The notes under the pieces are model-generated. The model was not told the DNA's origin, did not search any database, and worked only from the letters and a program-made list of their open reading frames with translations. A stretch of 64,000 nucleotides of DNA from assembly GCA_965243525.1 (NCBI GenBank), contig OZ251568.1, forward strand, positions 1,240,001 to 1,304,000. The letters are read 5' to 3'. The position numbers and the translations under genes were made by a program. Source of the DNA: WTKD01 sp965243525. GTDB lineage: Bacteria; Spirochaetota; Spirochaetia; WTKD01. Positions 58,727-64,000 of the stretch are shown one piece after another; positions within the stretch are counted from its first letter, which is position 1, and each line of letters starts with the position of its first letter.

Positions 58727-59923
58727 ATGAACGATAATATACATTCTCTCTCAGATAAGGCTTTTGAAACACAGGCAATCCACACAAAGATTGAGCCAAG
58801 TCAATTTCGCGAACTTTCTTCATCGCTCTATTTGTCTTCAGCGCATGGGTTTGAAAACTTGGAACAAGGGAAAAACCTATTTGAGGGCACAGAGGATGGA
58901 TTTGTCTATGCTCGTTGGGATAGCCCAAATGTTGCGGAATTTATTGCAAAACTCTGTGCGCTTGAAGGGTATGAAACAGGAATTGCAACTGCTTCTGGCA
59001 TGAGTGCGGTGCTGTTTTCACTTTTGCCTTATTTGTCAGCGGGAGACCATCTTGTCTATTGTAAGGCGGTTTTTGGAGCCACCCCATATGTCATTCAGCA
59101 TTTTTTTTCACGCTGGGGGATTGAAGCAACGGCGGTAGATCCACAGGCGGATCAAGCTGAATGGGAAAAGGCTTTTACGAAAAAGACTCGACTCGTATTT
59201 TTTGAGACTCCAACAAATCCAGGCCTTGATATTCTTGATATCAAGCTGATCACAGATATCGCACATGCACATGATGCACTGGTAGTTGTCGATAATTGTT
59301 TTGCCAGCCCTTTTCTCCAAACACCTTCTTTGTATGGTGTTGATATGGTTGTTCATTCTGCAACCAAGTACATTGATGGACAGGGAAGGGTGCTTGGTGG
59401 TGCGCTTTTGGGTAATTCAGAAACGATAAAGCCTGCGAGATCATTCTCAAGGGCAACCGGACCGGTTCTTTCGCCGTTTAACGCATGGATATTGTCCGCC
59501 AGCCTTGAGACATTATCGATTCGTATGGAAAAACACAGCAGCAATGCATTGCGATTGGCTCGATTCTTACACGATCATCCAAAAATTGAATCAGGTCGAT
59601 ACCCACACCTCACCACACATCCACAATATGAGTTGGCAAATAAGCAGATGCGCTTGGGAGGGGGTATTCTCACCTGCACAGTGCGTGGAGGGTATGAGGG
59701 GCTATGTCGATTTACACAAGCGCTAAACCATAGTGCCATGGCGGCAAATCTTGGCATGAGTAGAACCATTCTCACCCATCCGGCTTCAACGACCCACAGC
59801 AGTATTTCTGCAGAAGAAAGAGACGAGTTGGGAATTAGCGATTCGCTAATAAGGATATCTGTTGGTCTTGAAAACATCGACGATTTACTTTTTGAATTTG
59901 CAGCTGCATTAGAAGTGGTCTAA
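58727..59923 (+). CDS. metZ: O-succinylhomoserine sulfhydrylase-like PLP enzyme
   Basis: A Cys/Met-metabolism PLP enzyme, 398 aa. The phosphate-binding ATASGMSAV, FFETPTNPGLDILDI, VVVDNCFASPFLQTP and the Schiff-base Lys in HSATKYIDGQGRVLGGA are visible. The GQGR after the Lys is the pattern I associate with MetZ, which makes homocysteine directly from O-succinylhomoserine and sulfide. YARWDSPN aligns with the usual Y.R..NPT, with Ser in place of Asn at one position. Cystathionine gamma-synthase or methionine gamma-lyase are alternatives. It is convergent with the xyl operon. Confidence 0.85.
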   Translation: MNDNIHSLSDKAFETQAIHTKIEPSQFRELSSSLYLSSAHGFENLEQGKNLFEGTEDGFVYARWDSPNVAEFIAKLCALEGYETGIATASGMSAVLFSLLPYLSAGDHLVYCKAVFGATPYVIQHFFSRWGIEATAVDPQADQAEWEKAFTKKTRLVFFETPTNPGLDILDIKLITDIAHAHDALVVVDNCFASPFLQTPSLYGVDMVVHSATKYIDGQGRVLGGALLGNSETIKPARSFSRATGPVLSPFNAWILSASLETLSIRMEKHSSNALRLARFLHDHPKIESGRYPHLTTHPQYELANKQMRLGGGILTCTVRGGYEGLCRFTQALNHSAMAANLGMSRTILTHPASTTHSSISAEERDELGISDSLIRISVGLENIDDLLFEFAAALEVV

Positions 59924-59983
59924 CTTCAATCCATATAGAAACCAAATGGAGATTCTGCCGTCATTGGGATAGCTCTCTAGACT

Positions 59984-61489
59984 CTAGGTGAAGGCCTGCA
60001 ACAAGGCACGAGCGCTCTGTCGTATCTCGTCATTTGCGTTAATATGATTGCTTTTTGTGTCGCACAGGTCTTGCTTGTCGAATGAAATGCCGGCATGAGA
60101 AGCAAAAAGTTGAGCAGCCACCACAGCAGCTCCCTGCGAGGCGCCAACATCTGATATAGGAATCACCGGACAACTCCATAATGCACTTACGCGAAGCAAT
60201 ATTTCCGATGACGCAGATGGCCCTCCTGTTACATAGATGCTCTCTGGTTTGTCGTAGAGTGCTAGCCATGCGTGAGCAAGCTCTGCGAGAGACGATTCAA
60301 CGATGCGTGGATACAGTGAATAGGTTGGTTTGACATCGGTGTGGATACGCTCTTCTCTTGGAAACGTTTCAGGAATAGGGCGGTATATCAACGGACTACT
60401 CGATGTAAACCGCTCGTCCCGCAAGGATTTTTCAGCGCTGTCATAAGGATGATTTTGTCTGAATAGGTCCCAAACTAGCGCACCATTGGTTTTGCACACC
60501 ATGGTAAACGCCTTTCCAAACCCATCATACATGCGCATGAGTCCATCGGGGTGATTATGCTGCTTGGTCAGTGGCTGATCGCTCATGGCAACAAAACTAG
60601 AACCAAGACTGAGCAAGGTTCCATCAACCATTGATTTTGTTTGACAGTTGTCTCCACTGCCAACAAGAACCTGACAAGTGTGCGGAATGCCATATCTGTG
60701 TGAAAAGTATTCTGCGATACCTCCCGCTATCTTTTGTGGTTCTGAGAGGTCTGGCAATTTCTCAGACAAGGATGCTCGATTAACACAGGCGTCGAACAAT
60801 GCTAAATTCCATTCTTTTTGTATAAAATCCATCAACCCAGTTCCTGCACCGTTTCCGATATCAATGGGGAGATCAGGATCACCGCAGAGTACACAAGTTA
60901 GAAAACTGCTTATGAGATGTATGCGCTTCGTTTCTGCATACACATCGGGAAATTGTTCTGCAATTCGCTTGATGACGACCCCGCTGTATCGACGGGCAAG
61001 ATCGGAACCAATTAACTGCTCTATGTCTGGTCCATACGCATCAATCATCGACTGACATTGTCGACTAGTGTTGCTTGTCATCCATGTTGGAGCAAGTTGA
61101 TAAGAAAAACTATCTGCAAACAATTCCGCAAGTTCATTCTTGGTTTTCGTGTGCAGTTGCTTGAAAGCGTCGAAATGTGCGAGATATATTTGCCCGTGCT
61201 GTTGTGCAGAGATGTTGATACACAAAAGATCTGCAAGATCGATGCGAGGATTGTTGCGAAGGTCTGCGAACAAACAGTCAAGTGCACAGAGATACATCAA
61301 GGGCGGCTGATCAGCCTCTCCCTTGATTCGTGGTGGCACTGTGCAGGTGTCGGGTCTAATCCCAAACCCTTGCAATCGTGCATCTTGCGTATAGGATATC
61401 GCATGGCTGAACCGTGTCGAATCTTCAAGATTGATAAGCGTGCCCGTTAAACTCTGGGTACTGCAATCAATTCCCAATACTGCTGGCAT
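59984..61489 (-). CDS. xylB: Xylulokinase (FGGY family)
   Basis: It phosphorylates D-xylulose to xylulose 5-phosphate for the pentose phosphate pathway, 501 aa. FGGY features: VLGIDCSTQSLTGTLI (phosphate 1), INISAQQHGQIYL (the QHG motif of xylulokinases), LAPTWMTSNTSRQCQ (substrate), IDIGNGAGTGLMD, VGSGDNCQTKSMVDGTLLSLGSS and VTGGPSASSEILLRV. It starts 2 bp after the xylA stop codon, so it is translationally linked. Its stop lies 60 bp from convergent metZ, with no clear terminator. Confidence 0.93.
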   Translation of the reverse strand: MPAVLGIDCSTQSLTGTLINLEDSTRFSHAISYTQDARLQGFGIRPDTCTVPPRIKGEADQPPLMYLCALDCLFADLRNNPRIDLADLLCINISAQQHGQIYLAHFDAFKQLHTKTKNELAELFADSFSYQLAPTWMTSNTSRQCQSMIDAYGPDIEQLIGSDLARRYSGVVIKRIAEQFPDVYAETKRIHLISSFLTCVLCGDPDLPIDIGNGAGTGLMDFIQKEWNLALFDACVNRASLSEKLPDLSEPQKIAGGIAEYFSHRYGIPHTCQVLVGSGDNCQTKSMVDGTLLSLGSSFVAMSDQPLTKQHNHPDGLMRMYDGFGKAFTMVCKTNGALVWDLFRQNHPYDSAEKSLRDERFTSSSPLIYRPIPETFPREERIHTDVKPTYSLYPRIVESSLAELAHAWLALYDKPESIYVTGGPSASSEILLRVSALWSCPVIPISDVGASQGAAVVAAQLFASHAGISFDKQDLCDTKSNHINANDEIRQSARALLQAFT

Positions 61490-61491
61490 GA

Positions 61492-62811
61492 TTATACCGA
61501 GTTGTGCACGTATCGCTCCAACAACAATTCAAGTCGTTCCTGTGCACCAGATTCGGGGCGCTCTATGGGGTGTTCCTTTGCAAAAGCTTCCAATTCTTGG
61601 AAGGAGCTTGTTCTTGTGAAGATTTTTTTTCCAAGAGGAGAATCAAAGCTGGCGTACCGTTCTGTAATACCATCTTCAAATGCCCTATCTTCCAGCATCT
61701 TGCGCGCAATGAGCATGCCATGGGTATAGGTGTCGATGCCAAGAATGTGTCCATAGGCAAGATCAATCGGTTTCCAAGATGGACGACGGAGTTTTGCATC
61801 AAAGTTTAACCCACCGCTCCCTAGGCCGCCATTTTTTAGCACCTCATACATCACAAGAGCAGAATCCTTTGCTGAACAAGGAAACTGATCAGTATCCCAA
61901 CCAAGCAGCTCATCGCCATAATTTGCATCAATATTTCCCAAGAGTCCGGTGATACGTGCGAGATGCACCTCGTGGTGCATCGTATGTCCCGCCAGGGTTG
62001 CATGATTGGTTTCGATGTTCACCTTAAAATAAGGGCTAAGACCATACTGCTCAAGAAATCCAATGACACTAGCAACATCAAAATCGTATTGATGCTTCGT
62101 TGGCTCTTTTGGTTTTGGCTCCAGTAAAAACTGCCCAGAAAATCCAATTTCCTGTGCGTATTCAATTGCCATGTGAAAAAATGATGCTAATTGCTCACGT
62201 TCGCGCTGCATATCGGTGTTTAACAAGGTTTCGTATCCCTCTCGACCACCCCAAAACACATAGTTCTGTCCATCAAGCTCCTTGGTGATCTCCAAGGTTT
62301 TTTTCACCTGGGCCACTGCCTGCGCAAATACGCGAATATCAGGTGAGCTTGCAGCGCCATGCATATATCGCGGATGTGAAAACAAATTTGCGGTTCCCCA
62401 AAGCAGTCTTACTGATGAATCAGCCATGCGTGCTTTTATTTTTGCAACAATGCGATCAAGCAGAGCATTTGTTTCTTGGATGCTCTCCTGTTCAGGAGCG
62501 ATATCACGGTCATGAAAACAAAAAAACGGAATACGCAATTTTTCAGTAAGCTCAAACAATGCATCAACACGCATTTCGGCAGCTTGAATAGGATCTAGGC
62601 TATTCCACGGTCTGTCCATGCTGGGGTGTCCGAAAGGGTCTGTCCCTCCAGCACAAAGACTATGCCAATAGACAAGGGAAAACCGCATTATATCCTGCAT
62701 ACTTCTTCCATCGATGGTCTGTGTTGGATCGTAATAGCGGAATGCCAAGGGATTGGTTGTTTCCCTCCCTTCAAATGGAATGTATGGAATTTCAGGAAAC
62801 AATTCCTTCAT
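61492..62811 (-). CDS. xylA: Xylose isomerase
   Basis: It converts D-xylose to D-xylulose, 439 aa, the length of the class II enzymes. Active-site His and Asp are in FCFHDRDIAPE. WGTANLFSHPRYMHGAASSPD, the metal ligands in FLLEPKPKEPTKHQYDFD, NIETNHATLAGHTMHHE, GNIDANYGDELLGWDTDQFP and GGLNFDAKLRR are textbook. AAGAGGA on the minus strand just before the ATG, inside the end of xylH, is a good Shine-Dalgarno site. ATG and the xylH TGA overlap in an ATGA. Confidence 0.97.
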   Translation of the reverse strand: MKELFPEIPYIPFEGRETTNPLAFRYYDPTQTIDGRSMQDIMRFSLVYWHSLCAGGTDPFGHPSMDRPWNSLDPIQAAEMRVDALFELTEKLRIPFFCFHDRDIAPEQESIQETNALLDRIVAKIKARMADSSVRLLWGTANLFSHPRYMHGAASSPDIRVFAQAVAQVKKTLEITKELDGQNYVFWGGREGYETLLNTDMQREREQLASFFHMAIEYAQEIGFSGQFLLEPKPKEPTKHQYDFDVASVIGFLEQYGLSPYFKVNIETNHATLAGHTMHHEVHLARITGLLGNIDANYGDELLGWDTDQFPCSAKDSALVMYEVLKNGGLGSGGLNFDAKLRRPSWKPIDLAYGHILGIDTYTHGMLIARKMLEDRAFEDGITERYASFDSPLGKKIFTRTSSFQELEAFAKEHPIERPESGAQERLELLLERYVHNSV

Positions 62812-64000
62812 GCTCGGGATCCTCTTTTCGATAAGACGTCAATGTATACAGCGATGACCAAAACGACACCCTTGGCGATATACTGCCAGAATATATCCAT
62901 ATTCATCAAACTCATTCCGTTTATAAGGCTTGCCGTGATCAATGCGCCGACCAAGGCACCTAGGATGGTTCCTTCTCCGCCCATGAGGCTGGTGCCTCCA
63001 AGCACACATGCAGCAATGGTATCCAATTCGTATTGGTTTCCAGCGAGTGGAGTTGCTGATCCGACATATCCCGCGAGAATGACTCCGGCAGCTCCCGCCA
63101 TGAGCCCCATAAGTGAAAATATATGAAATATCGTTCGTCGAGTATTGATACCAGATAACTGTGCTGCCTCTTTGTTTCCGCCGATAGCGTATGCATAGCG
63201 TCCCAACCGTGTATTTGTTGAAACATAGCTCATAATTGCTGCGACAATGATGAGAATCAGCACTGGGTTTTGCAATCCCTTATAGGTATTCATGACGACG
63301 GTGTATACGATCACAAGAACCGATGCCCCAACAACAGTACCAACCATTTTCAATGGCGATTCTTGTTTAAGGCCGACCCGGTTTCTGTTTATCTGTTTGT
63401 TTATCTGTTGATAGACAACGATGGCGATGACAATGACCGTGATGATATACCCAACATTGTTTGGAATATATCCTTGTGCAACAGCCTTGAAGGCATCGTT
63501 TACGGGACCGACATTCTCTCCTCGGGTAACTCCAAGGATACCCCCACGAAAGACGATCATCCCCGCGAGTGTGACGATGAACGCGGGAACACCCAAATAG
63601 GCAATGATATACCCGTTTAACAGACCTATTGCATACCCAGCTGCAAGAGCAACGAGTATCGTAGCAACGGTGGCGATAACGGCTTGAGTTGGTTCTGCCA
63701 TTCCAGGAAACATGCTTGCCATGAGATTGGGAAAGATATACACCTGAAGAAATGCAGCAATAGCACTCACAAATCCAGTTACTGATCCAACCGATAGATC
63801 AATGTTTCCCGTAACGATGACCGGGACCATTCCAATTGTCAAAAACCCTATAATACTCATCTGTCGAATAAGATTTGATAAATTGCGTGGACTAAAAAAA
63901 TTAGACTGTAATGAACCAAATACGACCCAAATCAACAGAAGTGCGATGATCATGGTGTAGTTTTTTAGCTCAGATTTTATTATCGTAGCAATGTTGGTGT
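62808..64000 (-). CDS. xylH: Xylose-type ABC transporter permease (5' end beyond window)
   Basis: Membrane subunit of a sugar ABC importer of the ribose/xylose group. The frame stays open from the first apparent ATG (63953) to the edge: the upstream codons read TNIATIIKSELKNYT, which resembles the N-terminus of XylH, so the true start is outside. About ten hydrophobic helices follow. Typical segments: SIIGFLTIGMVPVIVTGNIDLSVGSVTGF, GYAIGLLNGYIIAYLGVPAFIVTLAGM, AYAIGGNKEAAQLSGI (the conserved ATPase contact) and ACVLGGTSLMGGEGTILGALVG. The chain is longer than ribose permeases, as for XylH. Directly coupled to xylA. xylG and xylF are probably just to the right. Confidence 0.88.
   Translation of the reverse strand, partial: TNIATIIKSELKNYTMIIALLLIWVVFGSLQSNFFSPRNLSNLIRQMSIIGFLTIGMVPVIVTGNIDLSVGSVTGFVSAIAAFLQVYIFPNLMASMFPGMAEPTQAVIATVATILVALAAGYAIGLLNGYIIAYLGVPAFIVTLAGMIVFRGGILGVTRGENVGPVNDAFKAVAQGYIPNNVGYIITVIVIAIVVYQQINKQINRNRVGLKQESPLKMVGTVVGASVLVIVYTVVMNTYKGLQNPVLILIIVAAIMSYVSTNTRLGRYAYAIGGNKEAAQLSGINTRRTIFHIFSLMGLMAGAAGVILAGYVGSATPLAGNQYELDTIAACVLGGTSLMGGEGTILGALVGALITASLINGMSLMNMDIFWQYIAKGVVLVIAVYIDVLSKRGSRA

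Noticed and set aside
61489..61500. TATAAT directly before the xylB ATG as a promoter
   Set aside because: Only 1 nt separates it from the ATG, and it contains the xylA stop codon. Coupling to xylA explains the start.
1..64000. CRISPR arrays, insertion sequences, phage genes, tandem repeats or an origin
   Set aside because: None seen on reading both strands. Gene order and composition look uniform.

Overview
The window is a gene-dense piece of a bacterial chromosome with moderate-to-low GC content. It most likely comes from a spirochaete (Spirochaetota). Supporting signs are a complete mevalonate-pathway operon in the order mvaS-fni-mvaA-mvaD-PMK-MVK, which as I recall is the Borrelia order; an archaeal-type phenylalanyl-tRNA synthetase pair; several small lipoproteins; an Eis-type acetyltransferase; and an LptC-LptA-LptB set. 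I cannot name the genus. I see no prophage, insertion sequence, CRISPR array or rRNA. The window looks like core chromosome.

Layout. 1-2270: the start of a secreted protein running off the left edge, ssb, tRNA-Ala(CGC), tRNA-Val(CAC), and a pseudo-receiver/adenylate cyclase protein. 2391-5143: ribA, an Eis-like GNAT and a short-chain dehydrogenase. 5285-9377: an Fe3+-type ABC importer with a hairpin-bearing leader and a hairpin terminator after the binding-protein gene. 9448-11748: dusA and mnmA (tRNA modification). 11923-21007: the mevalonate operon, followed by an SDR and an MscS channel. 21078-27528: efp, a nucleoside-phosphorylase-family protein, an aldo-keto reductase, an M16C metalloprotease and class II fructose-bisphosphate aldolase. 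27542-34641: an exported LamG/FnIII-like protein, pheS-pheT with a coupled unknown protein, and an epimerase preceded by a 26-codon ORF. 34684-37395 (minus): two DUF4230-like proteins with an unlisted 47-aa ORF locked between them, and a CorC-type membrane protein. 37427-49746: argA, htpG, a FkbM methyltransferase, aroA, a rhodanese, two divergent lipoproteins, the argC-argB-argD-argG operon and birA. 49865-53346: a MATE transporter, a degenerate chemoreceptor-like protein and tRNA-Leu(CAG). 53384-59923: a YmdB-family protein with a ruined metal centre, lipB, pyrG, lptC-lptA-lptB and metZ. 59984-64000 (minus): xylH (cut by the right edge), xylA and xylB.

How the genes work together. Five metabolic modules are coherent: isopentenyl diphosphate from acetyl-CoA units (only the thiolase is missing), arginine synthesis from glutamate through argininosuccinate (ornithine carbamoyltransferase, argininosuccinate lyase and the deacetylation step are not here), xylose uptake and entry into the pentose phosphate pathway, ferric iron import, and export of an envelope lipid through an Lpt bridge.

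The most striking window-wide signal is promoter placement. About a dozen unrelated genes without a Shine-Dalgarno sequence have a good -10 box only 4-8 nt before the start codon, usually with a -35 box at 15-18 bp. This predicts leaderless mRNAs. Other genes (ssb, the iron-binding protein, fba, htpG, argG, PMK, xylA) have strong Shine-Dalgarno sites, so both initiation modes appear to coexist. The best candidates for new biology are the YmdB-like pseudoenzyme, the degenerate chemoreceptor, the DUF4230/small-ORF/CorC operon and the unknown protein coupled to pheT.
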